Shown here one piece after another: positions 1-8,334 of a DNA stretch of 64,000 bases (the first letter of the stretch is position 1; every line of letters begins with the position of its first letter). The translations under genes were made by a program, and so were the position numbers. The notes below the pieces were generated by a model, which searched no databases, had not been told where the DNA came from, and saw only the letters and a program-made list of their open reading frames with translations. Source of the DNA: Streptomyces diacarni (GTDB lineage: Bacteria; Actinomycetota; Actinomycetes; Streptomycetales; Streptomycetaceae); the NCBI RefSeq assembly GCF_003323715.1, contig NZ_QOIN01000054.1, forward strand, positions 20,120 through 84,119. Direction: 5' to 3'.

Positions 1-202
1 CCCACGCGCCCGCTGCGCCGGCCGGCGACGGCAGCCGCATGTGGTAGCCCAGCGCACCGCGTTGCTGGATAGCCCACAGGAACGCGTCCGCGTACTCGGC
101 ACGCTCGCTGCCCCGGGTCAGCACCACCACCGTCTCGCCCTCGTGCACCCCGGACAGGGTGAGCTGCCGCAGACAAATGTCGTTGAACAGGTTCTGGTCC
201 AT
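1..202 (-). CDS. nicX: 2,5-dihydroxypyridine 5,6-dioxygenase, N-terminal part (cut by window edge)
   Basis: Only the first 67 codons are in the window; the rest lies beyond the left edge. The visible N-terminus (MDQNLFNDICLRQLTL, then an EGETVVVL strand, then ADAFLWAIQQRGA) resembles the start of NicX-type leucyl-aminopeptidase-like dioxygenases. NicX opens the ring of 2,5-dihydroxypyridine to N-formylmaleamate using Fe(II) and O2 in the cytoplasm. The ATG lies 4 nt after the nicD stop and its AAGGAG site overlaps that stop, so it is the last visible gene of a tightly coupled operon. The call rests more on context (nicC, nicF and nicD upstream) than on the short fragment. Metal ligands cannot be seen. 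Confidence 0.7.
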   Translation of the reverse strand, partial: MDQNLFNDICLRQLTLSGVHEGETVVVLTRGSERAEYADAFLWAIQQRGALGYHMRLPSPAGAAGAW

Positions 203-206
203 GCGG

Positions 207-1040
207 TTACTCCTTGTTCTCGCAGTAGGTGAGCAGGTGAGGAGTGAGGAGGGCGAGGAACTGGTCGAGGTCGTCCCACGGCACCATGTGCCCGGCACCG
301 GTGACCGGGACGATGGGGATGTCGGGGCGGGCGCGGCGGAGTTCGTCGACGGCGTGGGGCGGGACGACGGGGCTGTCGGCTCCGTGGACGAGCAGTACGG
401 TGCCGCGGAGTTCGGTCCAGTACTCGAAGAAGTCCTCCGTCTCGAATCCTTCGTGGGTCTCCACGACGGCGGTCGGGTCGCAGGTGGCGAGGTGCCGCGC
501 GCGCAGTTCGAGCTCGCGGCGGGGCCAGTTGGGGTAGTACCTGGCGACGCCGTCTGCGGTGGTGCCCGCCTGCGCTTCTCGGAGCTGGTCCAAGAACGCC
601 TGTCGGGTGGTGGGGTACGGCGGCCGGCCGGGACCGGAGGTCGGCGGGTCGACCAGGATCAGGGGGCCGTGGTCGTCGGCGGCGTGGCGGGCCGCGTAGG
701 CCGCCGCGATCCGGGCGCCCATCGAATGGCCGACGATCACCGGTGCGCGAAGGTCGAGTGCGTCGATGAGTCCGGCGACGTCGGCGGCGTAGTCGACGAG
801 GCGGTATCCGCCTGACGCTGCCCGGTCGCTGTGCCCACGGCCGCGGATGTCCGGCACGACGACGCGGAACCCGGGTGCGGACAGTCGTGTGGCCAGGAAG
901 TCGGCGCAGACGGCCGGGGTGGTGATCCCGGGCAGGATCAGCAGTGCCGGGTGGGTCGGGTCCCCATAGGTCACAACGCTGTGTCGCAGGCCGTTGGCGT
1001 CTATGGTTCGGCGCTGCCCCTGCGGTTCGTCCACGGTCAT
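207..1040 (-). CDS. nicD: N-formylmaleamate deformylase (alpha/beta hydrolase)
   Basis: This 277-residue alpha/beta hydrolase should split N-formylmaleamate into maleamate and formate in the maleamate branch of nicotinate catabolism. The nucleophile elbow is GHSMG with Ser106, the oxyanion region is LPGIT near residue 36, and the catalytic His is in GAGHMVPWDD at His251. The segments VDPPTSGPGR, ARHLATC and AGHMVPWDDLDQF match the characteristic NicD signature of Pseudomonas putida as I remember it, beyond a generic hydrolase match. The ATG overlaps the nicF stop by 4 nt (ATGA), indicating translational coupling. Confidence 0.85.
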   Translation of the reverse strand: MTVDEPQGQRRTIDANGLRHSVVTYGDPTHPALLILPGITTPAVCADFLATRLSAPGFRVVVPDIRGRGHSDRAASGGYRLVDYAADVAGLIDALDLRAPVIVGHSMGARIAAAYAARHAADDHGPLILVDPPTSGPGRPPYPTTRQAFLDQLREAQAGTTADGVARYYPNWPRRELELRARHLATCDPTAVVETHEGFETEDFFEYWTELRGTVLLVHGADSPVVPPHAVDELRRARPDIPIVPVTGAGHMVPWDDLDQFLALLTPHLLTYCENKE

Positions 1041-1702
1041 CGGTGGTCGCTTTCTCGGCCGGCAGCGGCCAGGTAGGTCAGTGCGTCGTCGAGGTCGACG
1101 ACGTCTGCGTACTTCTGCTGGATGTCGAACAGGTTCGCTTCGTGCGGCCCCTCGTCCCGGTCAGCGACGGCCGCGTGCGGGACCAGTACGGGGAAGCCGA
1201 GCTGGACGGCGTCGACGACGCTGGCCCGTACGCATCCGCTGGTGGTCGCGCCCGCCACGACGAGGGTGTCGGCGCCGGTGGAGACGAGGTAGGGCGCGAC
1301 GCCGGTGCCGAAGAACGCGGACGCGCCGTGCTTCACGAAGACCGGCTCGTGCGGCCGCCGGTCCAGAGCGGAGTCGATCTCGACGAGGCGGCTGCCGGTG
1401 GTGAGTGACGCCATCCCGGTGGCCTTGTCCAGCCAGGTCAGGGAGCGGGCTTCGCCGGGGCCGTAGGCGATGGTGGTGAAGGCGACGGGCAGGTGCCCGG
1501 CACGGACGGTGTCCAGGAGCCTGCGTGTCGCCCGTACCGGGCCGGCCATGTCGGCTCCGGTGGGGTATCCGGGATCGGTGAACCCGTAGGTGAAGTCCAC
1601 GACGAGCAGCGCGGGGCGGCTGCCGCGCCGGACGGTTCCGCCGAATCCGGCCCGGTGGTAGGTCGCCTCGGTGTCGCAGCCGGTGCGGGGCTCTGCTGTC
1701 AT
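1037..1702 (-). CDS. nicF: Maleamate amidohydrolase (isochorismatase family)
   Basis: The 221-residue cysteine hydrolase has the isochorismatase triad: Asp36 in LLVVDF, Lys124 in VFVKHG and Cys157 in TTSGCVRAS. In this operon it most likely hydrolyses maleamate to maleate and ammonia. An N-carbamoylsarcosine amidase-like role is the main alternative if context is ignored. Its ATG overlaps the transporter stop by one base (TGATG) and its stop overlaps nicD, so three genes are translationally coupled. Maleate isomerase (nicE), needed to reach fumarate, is not in the window and may lie left of it. Confidence 0.82.
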   Translation of the reverse strand: MTAEPRTGCDTEATYHRAGFGGTVRRGSRPALLVVDFTYGFTDPGYPTGADMAGPVRATRRLLDTVRAGHLPVAFTTIAYGPGEARSLTWLDKATGMASLTTGSRLVEIDSALDRRPHEPVFVKHGASAFFGTGVAPYLVSTGADTLVVAGATTSGCVRASVVDAVQLGFPVLVPHAAVADRDEGPHEANLFDIQQKYADVVDLDDALTYLAAAGRESDHR

Positions 1703-3171
1703 CAGGCCACCTCTGTCGCTGTCGCGGTCGTCGATTGAGTGGGGCGTGGAGCGGATCGGCGCACGCCGAAGTAGAGCAGGGCACTGCCGATGACCAGGGC
1801 GGCGTCGAGGTAGATCGCCGCAGACCAGCTGCCGGTCGCGTCTCTGACCACGCCGCTGAACACGGGGCTGGTCAGCGCGCCGACCTCACCGATCAGGTTC
1901 CACATGCCGAACGCCGCTCCACGCTCCTTTGGCCCGACGAGATCGGCCGTCAGTGCCTGGGACATGGGCTGCACCGCGTTCAGGAACAGTCCGGTGCAGA
2001 ACATCAGGACGCCCATGACCCACAGCGAGGGCATCTGGGTGAACTGCAGGTAGGCCCCGAAGAGGAGGACGAGGCCGCCCTGCACGGCCGTCGCCGTGAT
2101 CAGCAGGTTGCGGCGGCCCATCTTGCGGCGGGACGCTTTGTCCGACAGCCACCCGCCGACCGGGAATCCGATGATGCCCGCGCCGGCGTTGAAGGCCGCG
2201 ACCAGCCCTGCGGTCGTCAGCGACGAGTGGGCGGCGGACGACACGATGGCCACCGACCAGTAGCCGAACAGCCAGATGCTCCACAGGATCGCGATGGCCG
2301 CGACGTAGATCAGCGTGGTGTCCCGGTCTTTCAGGGAGACGGCTGTGCCGATCGACCCGCGCCGCCGCATCACGAGCACGATGCACGCCGCGAGCACGAC
2401 CTGGAGGGCGGCCGACGCCCACTCCGGGAGCCCCACGCTGTCGCACAGCCAGAACAGCGCCATGATCAGCACGCAGAACACGGCCGAGATCAGCATCAGG
2501 TTCCGCAGCGGAGGGCCGGGGCGGATCGGCCCGACGAGCCGACGCATGAACCACCACATGACGACCGCGAAACCCAGGGTGAATGCTCCGAAGACCAGAA
2601 AAGGCATCCGCCAGGCGTGGTCCTTGCCGAGCACGTCGACGCCGAAGTCCAGCAGCGGTACCGCGAAGATGTTGGCCACGGTGAGCCCGAAGGCGAGGCC
2701 CGTGATGGCCACGCCGAGCCCGAGGCTGCGGAACCGCTCCGGGGTGTGCGCCACGATCAGCGCCCGGTCGTTCGAGTAGAAGGCCCCCTCGCCGAGGCCG
2801 GTGATCACCCTGAGCGCGACGAAGGTGATCAGGCCGGTGATCAGGCCGCTGACGATCGTGGCCAGGCCGGCCCACATGAAGCACACCGAGAGCAGCGTCG
2901 CGTGCCCGTACCGGTCTCCCAAGCGCCCGCTGGGCAGCTGGGTCAGCATGTATCCGGCGAAGAACAGGCTGCCGATGAGTCCGCCCAGCGCGTGCGGATT
3001 CTGGGCGGCGCCCATGAAGTCGATGTCGTTGTCGATCATCCACGTCACGACCGGGCCGGTGAGCGCCCGATCGGCGTAGGCGAACAGCCATCCCCCGAAC
3101 AGAACGAACCACAGCGTTCTGTACGAAGGCATCCGTCGTGTGTTCCGTACCGTACTCTCGCTCTGCGTCAT
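1702..3171 (-). CDS. MFS transporter, probable (hydroxy)nicotinate uptake
   Basis: The 489-residue protein has about 12 hydrophobic segments and MFS loop motifs such as GRLGDRYG after TM2 and GEGAFYSND in the TM4/TM5 region. It resembles the anion:cation symporter/aromatic acid carriers that include NicT. Its place between nicC and nicF suggests it imports nicotinate or 6-hydroxynicotinate. I chose the ATG that starts MTQSESTVRN because the frame reads further upstream only through low-complexity Arg/Pro sequence inside nicC. The gene lies about 107 nt after nicC. Confidence 0.8.
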   Translation of the reverse strand: MTQSESTVRNTRRMPSYRTLWFVLFGGWLFAYADRALTGPVVTWMIDNDIDFMGAAQNPHALGGLIGSLFFAGYMLTQLPSGRLGDRYGHATLLSVCFMWAGLATIVSGLITGLITFVALRVITGLGEGAFYSNDRALIVAHTPERFRSLGLGVAITGLAFGLTVANIFAVPLLDFGVDVLGKDHAWRMPFLVFGAFTLGFAVVMWWFMRRLVGPIRPGPPLRNLMLISAVFCVLIMALFWLCDSVGLPEWASAALQVVLAACIVLVMRRRGSIGTAVSLKDRDTTLIYVAAIAILWSIWLFGYWSVAIVSSAAHSSLTTAGLVAAFNAGAGIIGFPVGGWLSDKASRRKMGRRNLLITATAVQGGLVLLFGAYLQFTQMPSLWVMGVLMFCTGLFLNAVQPMSQALTADLVGPKERGAAFGMWNLIGEVGALTSPVFSGVVRDATGSWSAAIYLDAALVIGSALLYFGVRRSAPRPTQSTTATATEVA

Positions 3172-3278
3172 TGCAGCCTCGCATCGGTTCGGGGCGCTCC
3201 CGGACGGCTCCAGGTGCCACCATCCGGATCGCCGTGGCGGACGTCCGCCGTCTCGGATCCTGTGGTGTGTGCGCCGGT

Positions 3279-4514
3279 TCAGACGATGGCGTTCGTACTC
3301 CGGCTCGTCCCGGTGTAGATGGAGTCGATGGCGCCGGCCGGTTCGCCGGAGGCTTCGTGCCACCGGCGGTCCCTGGCGGCCTGGTCCGGCCCCTCGGGCA
3401 GGTGGTAGATGTCGCGGCTGGCCTGCGCCTCCTGTTGCACACGGTGCGCGTCGGGGGTCCGGCGCCGGGCGTATCGCTCCAGTGCCTGGGCCGGCGTGGC
3501 GTGCTGCGCGGCTGCGAACTCCTCGGACAGTACGGCCGCGTCCTCGATGGCCTGGGACGCTCCCTGCGAGACGTACGGCAGCATGGCGTGGCACGCATCG
3601 CCGACGAGCGCCACGTTGCCGCGGGTCCACATGGTGTGCGGATCCTGTCTCTGGAGGGTCCAGAGGCCGACGCCCCCGAGGGCGGGCGTGCCCAGGAGCG
3701 TGGTCAGTCGGTCGTCCCAGCCCCGGTACGCGTCGACCATCTCGGCCGTGGAGCTCGGCCGCCGGCCCGCCGACGCGACGTCGGCGTCTTCGGGAACGAC
3801 CCCGACGATGTTGATGGCGTCCCCGTGGCGGATGGGGTAGGCGACCAGGTGTTTGTCCTCGCCGAACCAGAAGTGGGCGGCCTGCTGCTCGGTGAGGAAC
3901 CCGAGTTCGCCGGTCTCCCGGACTCGGCTGCCGTCGATGAGGGCCCGAAAGCACATGTCTCCGGAGTTGACGACCGGGACGGTGCAGCCGATCGCCTGCC
4001 GGACCAGCGAGTGCACGCCGTCGGCCCCGACCAGGAGGTCGCCCGGGAACCGCGTGCCTGCGCTGGTCACAGCAACCGGGGCTGTGCCGTCGATGTCCTC
4101 GATCGCGGTTACCTGCGCTGCGGTCACCACCTCGACGGGGGTGCCCGCACCGCTCGGGCTGACTACGGCCCGCAGTAGAAGATCCAGCAGGTCCGCACGG
4201 TGCACCTGGAGGTAGGGGGCGCCGTAACGCCTCTCAGCGAAGGACCCCAGCGTGGTCCTGTTGAGGACACCGCCGTCCCAGCGCCTCCGGACGATCTCCT
4301 GTGTGATGGGTGACAGCGCACGGAGCTCCCGCTCGAGCCCCAGGTCAAACAGCGCCCGGACCGCGTTCGGCCCGAGTTGGAGGCCGGTTCCGATCTCCTT
4401 GATTTCCGGCGCCTGTTCGATCAAGGTCACCGTCAGGCCGGCCTGGCGCAGTGCCAGTGCGGTAGTGGTCCCACCGATCCCCCCGCCGCAGACGGTTGCC
4501 GTGAGTTGCGTCAT
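3279..4514 (-). CDS. nicC: 6-hydroxynicotinate 3-monooxygenase (FAD-dependent)
   Basis: The 411-residue flavoprotein is a class A aromatic hydroxylase. It has the FAD-binding GGGIGG near residue 9, a DG motif at LLVGADGVHS, and the GD motif NVALVGDACHAMLPYVSQGA that contacts the FAD ribityl and pyrophosphate. In this setting it would convert 6-hydroxynicotinate to 2,5-dihydroxypyridine with NADH, O2 and loss of CO2. A salicylate-hydroxylase-like enzyme is the alternative by fold alone. The ATG has a clear AAGGAG about 8 nt upstream. It is the first gene of the nic operon, with a promoter about 120 nt upstream. The nicAB dehydrogenase that makes 6-hydroxynicotinate is absent from the window. 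Confidence 0.8.
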   Translation of the reverse strand: MTQLTATVCGGGIGGTTTALALRQAGLTVTLIEQAPEIKEIGTGLQLGPNAVRALFDLGLERELRALSPITQEIVRRRWDGGVLNRTTLGSFAERRYGAPYLQVHRADLLDLLLRAVVSPSGAGTPVEVVTAAQVTAIEDIDGTAPVAVTSAGTRFPGDLLVGADGVHSLVRQAIGCTVPVVNSGDMCFRALIDGSRVRETGELGFLTEQQAAHFWFGEDKHLVAYPIRHGDAINIVGVVPEDADVASAGRRPSSTAEMVDAYRGWDDRLTTLLGTPALGGVGLWTLQRQDPHTMWTRGNVALVGDACHAMLPYVSQGASQAIEDAAVLSEEFAAAQHATPAQALERYARRRTPDAHRVQQEAQASRDIYHLPEGPDQAARDRRWHEASGEPAGAIDSIYTGTSRSTNAIV

Positions 4515-4641
4515 GCGCCCTCTCCTTCGCCCTTGATCCCAGAGGTGACGAGGCGGATACCGCATGGGGCGCCCGGACCTCGGGGGATGACTCGACCGCG
4601 GCCGCTCCCGGAGCGACCCACTCACGCTTGAAACGGCTGCC

Positions 4642-4671
4642 AACGTAGGAGACCTGTATACGATTCGTCAA
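4642..4671 (-). promoter_or_regulatory. Probable nic operon promoter with a GTATAC element in the spacer
   Basis: Reading on the minus strand there is TTGACG (-35), an 18-nt spacer and TACGTT (-10, fits TAnnnT), placed about 130 nt before the nicC ATG. The spacer contains the self-complementary hexamer GTATAC inside TGTATACGATTCGTCA, which could be the half or core of a repressor site. No nic regulator gene is visible nearby. Confidence 0.5.
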
Positions 4672-4839
4672 TGCTGGCCGCGCAACCATGATGGAGCCAC
4701 CGACACCGAACCCCAGGAGCCCGTCTTCAACTATGCGTGCATAGGCGGCTATAAGACCCCATCCGATGCTCCACGAATCACCTCCGCGCCGCAGAAGCAT
4801 CCGATCGGAGCGAGTAGACAGCACCCCACCTCTCCCGCA

Positions 4840-4853
4840 CATTTAATTAAATG
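4840..4853. promoter_or_regulatory. Perfect 14-bp A/T-rich palindrome CATTTAATTAAATG
   Basis: This perfect palindrome is almost pure A/T in a very G/C-rich chromosome, and it sits upstream of the nic promoter. Such sites are typical of MarR- or TetR-type operators. Which gene it serves cannot be read; a regulator for the nic operon is the natural guess. Confidence 0.35.
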
Positions 4854-5364
4854 AGCTAGCCTGTGAAGCCGTCAGATTTCCTCTCCGCGGGAGAGGTTCA
4901 CGCTCGCCGGGCCGGGAGTCCACCAGCACCCGCAGCCATCAGGCACGAGCGAACCTCGCACCGCCGGAGCGACGATCCCCGCGCCGCCCGGGAGGTGTGG
5001 GAGACCGCGTCCTCGCAGCTGCGGGCCGCAAGGGCGGAGAGCGACGGGTAACACGGCACGGGCTGCACGCTCCGGCAGGCTCGCTGCCGCTCCTCCGGCG
5101 CGCCCGGTGCGAACGGCCCTACTTGTCCGTACCGGCATCTACCGCCAGCTGCAACGACCTGCGGTTCGCTCCGCGTGGGCGGGGCCGGCGGCCTGCTCGT
5201 CGACGCACTCGGCGCCGCCGCCTGCCGGACCAGCTGTTCTCCTTTCCCCAAGCAGTCGTGACGGCGGGATGGCCGCTGAGCGCGATGGAGATTCGGCGTC
5301 CGCGCGGGAGCGTGTGTTGCGCGCACCCGGCCAAGGAAGCGTGAAGCGGGCAGGAGGGGGCGCG
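4854..5364. other. Intergenic stretch without a supported gene
   Basis: Several short open frames cross this region on both strands, but none has a convincing ribosome site together with recognisable sequence. The sequence looks like decayed or non-coding DNA. I see no RNA gene or clear repeat. Confidence 0.4.
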
Positions 5365-5559
5365 ATGCCACAGGATCGGGCTGGGCGGATACCGCAGCGG
5401 CGGAAGGGTCGCACGGCGGGTGTCGTCATGCTCTGGGCTCTTCCGGTGGTGCTGCCCCTCGCCTCCTCGGCCCTCACGGCTCTCACCCACCGCCGTACTC
5501 GCCGGGGTCGTACGGCGGGCACGACGGCCGGCTGGACGGGCGCCCCGGTGAGGTGGTGA
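5365..5559 (+). CDS. Possible small single-pass membrane protein (64 aa)
   Basis: A 64-codon frame starts at an ATG preceded by GGAGGGGGCGCG, a good ribosome site. It encodes a basic N-terminus (MPQDRAGRIPQRRKGR), one hydrophobic segment around residues 18-38 and a basic, Arg/Thr/Gly-rich tail. I do not recognise a family. It stands alone between the nic and rha islands, so it may be spurious. Confidence 0.3.
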   Translation: MPQDRAGRIPQRRKGRTAGVVMLWALPVVLPLASSALTALTHRRTRRGRTAGTTAGWTGAPVRW

Positions 5560-5716
5560 ACGAGGGTGGAGAACACCAATCGTCCCGGCCGCAGCAGGGC
5601 GCTCTCTGGGACAGGGTCGCCCTCCTGGCGCGCGACCTGGGCACCTGGACGTCGAGCCGGCCGCCGTCCTGGTCGATGAGCGCGGTACGGCGTGGATGGT
5701 ACGTGCGACTCGTCTC

Positions 5717-6739
5717 TCAGCCCTTGCCCCTCAGGCTGGAGGCGCGGACGACCAGTTCAGGACGGAGAACGATGCGCTGATGCTCGTGTGCGGTGGCGGC
5801 ACCGCCCGTCTCCTCGATCAGCAGGTCCGCGGCCGCATGCCCCATGCGGTTCGCGGGCTGCCGTACGGATGTGAGCGGTACGGCAGCAGCGGCGGCGAAC
5901 TCGATGTCGTCGTATCCGACGAGGGCCACCTCTTCGGGTACGGACACTCCCGCGCCGTAGAGGGACTGGAGCACGCCGAGAGCCATGAGGTCGTTGGCGC
6001 AGAAGACCGCTGTCGGGCGGGGGGACATGCCGAGCAGCCGAGCACCGGCGTCGCGGCCCGCTGCCACATCCATGCGCTCGCCCTCGATGTGTCGCAGCCG
6101 CGCGTTCCCGCTACCGGACTCGCGCAGGGCTGCCGTGGCGCCGGTGTGCCGGTCGTGGCACTGGGTGAGCTGCATCGATCCGCTGACGTAGGCGATGTCC
6201 CGGTGGCCGCGTTCGAGCAGGTGGCGTGCGGCCAGTCCGCCGCCCTCGACATCGTCCACGGACACGGAGCAGCCCTCGGCGCTGGGGACGACGCGGTCGA
6301 CGGAGACGTACGGGATGCCGTGGCGTTCGAAGGCGGCGAGGTTGTGTCCCGTGGTGTCGGCCGGTGTGACGAGGACGCCGCGCACCCGCTGCTCGGCGAA
6401 GAGAGCCAGGTACTCCGCCTCCTCGGCGGGGCTCTGTGCGCTGTTGCACAGCATGACGCCGAGCCCCGCCGCGCGGGCGGCGCGTTCCGCCCCGGAGGCC
6501 ACGTCGACGAAGAAGGGGTTGGCCATGTCGAGCACGAGCAGCGCGATGATGCGGCTGTCGCCCGCGCGCAGGTGCCGGGCCGATTCACTGCGTACGTAGC
6601 CGAGGCGGTCGATGGCGGACCGCACTCGTACGCGGGTCTCCTCGGCAACCATGTCGGGACGGTTGATGACGTTGGAGACGGTGCCGACCGACACTCCGGC
6701 CGCGCGGGCGACCTCCTTGATACTGGCCGTGTGGGTCAT
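5717..6739 (-). CDS. LacI-family transcriptional regulator, probable rhamnose repressor
   Basis: The 340-residue protein has an N-terminal LacI helix-turn-helix (SIKEVARAAGVSVGTVSNVIN, hinge following) and a periplasmic-binding-like sensor domain (residues about 60-335) with the DDIEFA and VALVGYDD elements usual in this family. I chose the ATG giving MTHTASIKEVARAAG because the HTH must start near residue 5; longer upstream frames are low-complexity. It follows the importer genes on the same strand. Two LacI-type palindromes in the divergent rhaT/rhaI promoter region are its probable targets, with rhamnose or rhamnulose as the likely inducer (inference). Confidence 0.8.
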   Translation of the reverse strand: MTHTASIKEVARAAGVSVGTVSNVINRPDMVAEETRVRVRSAIDRLGYVRSESARHLRAGDSRIIALLVLDMANPFFVDVASGAERAARAAGLGVMLCNSAQSPAEEAEYLALFAEQRVRGVLVTPADTTGHNLAAFERHGIPYVSVDRVVPSAEGCSVSVDDVEGGGLAARHLLERGHRDIAYVSGSMQLTQCHDRHTGATAALRESGSGNARLRHIEGERMDVAAGRDAGARLLGMSPRPTAVFCANDLMALGVLQSLYGAGVSVPEEVALVGYDDIEFAAAAAVPLTSVRQPANRMGHAAADLLIEETGGAATAHEHQRIVLRPELVVRASSLRGKG

Positions 6740-7010
6740 CGCCACGCCGCCCGAGGCGGTTCGGGACGTGCGGCGCGCAGCCGTACGGGACGCGCTGTCC
6801 GCGCGGTCGTCATGGTGGTCATGGTCGCTCCTCGTACAGGGCGGCGCCGCGGGGTGGCGGCAGGGACGGGCCGACAGAAGTCGTGGCGGAGGCGGGCGCG
6901 TCGGCAGCAGGGGGCTGCGGCCGGCGCCCCGCCTTCCAGGTTCACGAAGTGCGGGGCCATTATGGCCTTCCAGCCGGGTACCGGCCCCGGTCGCCTCCGT
7001 CGCGGACCGC

Positions 7011-7084
7011 GGCGCGGCGATGGCGCGGCGCGGCACGGCGATGGCGCGGCACGGCGATGGCGCGGCGCGGCACGGCGATGGCGC
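7011..7084. repeat. Tandem G/C-rich repeat between the LacI gene and rhaS
   Basis: The motif CGATGGCGCGGC with CGGCACGG spacers recurs, forming a larger unit of about 36 nt present roughly twice. It fills the 415-nt gap between rhaS and the LacI gene, in which I see no gene. A mutarotase (rhaM) often found in such clusters is not encoded there. Confidence 0.6.
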
Positions 7085-7154
7085 CGGTTTCCGGGCAGCG
7101 CGTCAGCAGACCGCGGCCAGGGCCGCGGAGGAGGAGCGAGTACGTGCCGTCTGA

Positions 7155-8240
7155 TCAGAAGTCGTAATCGTCGATGTTGTCCTTGTCGAAGACGGTGGGC
7201 GGGCCGAGGATGACCTCGCCGTCCTTGCCGATCTTCCGCTTGCCGAGCTTCCCCGCCTCGAACTCCTCGCCCTCCTTGCCGGTGATCTGGCCGGAGGAGA
7301 GCGCGGCCGCCGCGTACGAGCCGAGGTAGCCGAGCTTCTTGGGGTCCCACAGCGAGAACTGGTCGAGGGTGCCGTCCTTGATGTACTTGCGCATCTGGTT
7401 GGGCGTGCCGAGACCGCCGAGGACGACCTCGCCCTTGTACGAGGATCCGCTGAGGTAGCGCGCGGCGGCGGCCAGGCCCACGGTGGTGGGCGAGATGATG
7501 CCCTTGAGCTTCGGGTACGCCTTGAGCAGTCCCTGGGTCTCCTGGAAGGACTTCTGGTCCACGTCGTCCCCGTAGGCGGTCTTGACCAGCTTCATATCCT
7601 TGTACTTCGGCTTCTTCAGTTCGTCCTTCATGAACGTGATCCAGGTGTTCTGGTTCGTGGCGTTCTGGGTCGCCGAGAGCACCGCGATCTGGCCCTTGTT
7701 GTCGATCTGTTTGGCCATGTCGCGAACGAGACCGCGGCCGATCGCCTCCGATCCCGCCTGGTTGATGAAGACGTGGCGGCAGTCCTTACCCGCGTCCGAG
7801 TCGTAGGAGACGATCTTGATGTCCTGCTTCATGGCCTGCTTGAGCGGGCCGCAGACGGCGTTGGGGTCGTTGGCGGCGATCAGGATGGCGTCCTGGCGCT
7901 GCTGTATCAGCGTGTTGATGTAGCTGACCTGTGAGGAGGCTTTGGCGTCGGAGGGCCCGACCTCCTTGGCTTTGCCGCCGTACCCCTCGGTGGCCTTGAT
8001 GCCCGCCTGGTCGACGACCTTCATGTACGGGTTGTTGATCTGCTTGGGCAGAAACGCCAGCTTGAGCCCCTTCTTCAAAGGCGCGTCCGGGTTGGCCTCG
8101 GCGTTTTGGGTCTTCTCCTTGGCGTCATCCTCGGAGTCGCCCTTGGTCGTGCCCGAGCAGCCCGCCATGGCGAGGGCGAGCGCGCAGACCGCTGAGGTGG
8201 CGGCGAGGACGCGGGTGCGAGCGCGAATGCGGGTTGGCAT
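7155..8240 (-). CDS. rhaS: Rhamnose ABC transporter substrate-binding lipoprotein
   Basis: The 361-residue protein has a Sec/lipoprotein signal ending in the lipobox LAMAGC and a mature domain of the sugar-binding protein family 4 (ribose/AI-2/RhaS-like) type, with AILIAANDPNAV and PTTVGLAAAARYL segments. It would bind extracellular L-rhamnose and present it to the permeases encoded upstream in the same operon. The ATG giving MPTRIRARTRV is chosen because GGAAGG precedes it and the signal peptide begins directly. Identity as RhaS rather than AI-2/ribose binding follows from the adjoining rhamnose catabolic genes. Confidence 0.82.
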   Translation of the reverse strand: MPTRIRARTRVLAATSAVCALALAMAGCSGTTKGDSEDDAKEKTQNAEANPDAPLKKGLKLAFLPKQINNPYMKVVDQAGIKATEGYGGKAKEVGPSDAKASSQVSYINTLIQQRQDAILIAANDPNAVCGPLKQAMKQDIKIVSYDSDAGKDCRHVFINQAGSEAIGRGLVRDMAKQIDNKGQIAVLSATQNATNQNTWITFMKDELKKPKYKDMKLVKTAYGDDVDQKSFQETQGLLKAYPKLKGIISPTTVGLAAAARYLSGSSYKGEVVLGGLGTPNQMRKYIKDGTLDQFSLWDPKKLGYLGSYAAAALSSGQITGKEGEEFEAGKLGKRKIGKDGEVILGPPTVFDKDNIDDYDF

Positions 8241-8334
8241 GGGGTGTCGTACCTTCCATGAGGTGTACGGAGAATGTGCGGGAAGTGACGCGCCGGAAGT
8301 TGGGGGCGGGTGTGCGAGGTGGTGGGTCACGCCG

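Noticed and set aside
1702..3954. Long N-terminal extension of the MFS transporter
   Set aside because: The extra residues are Arg/Pro-rich sequence within nicC in another frame; the ATG after nicC starts directly before the first transmembrane segment.
4863..5051. Possible short gene in the nic/rha gap beginning at GTG
   Set aside because: The start has no ribosome site and the product has no recognisable pattern.
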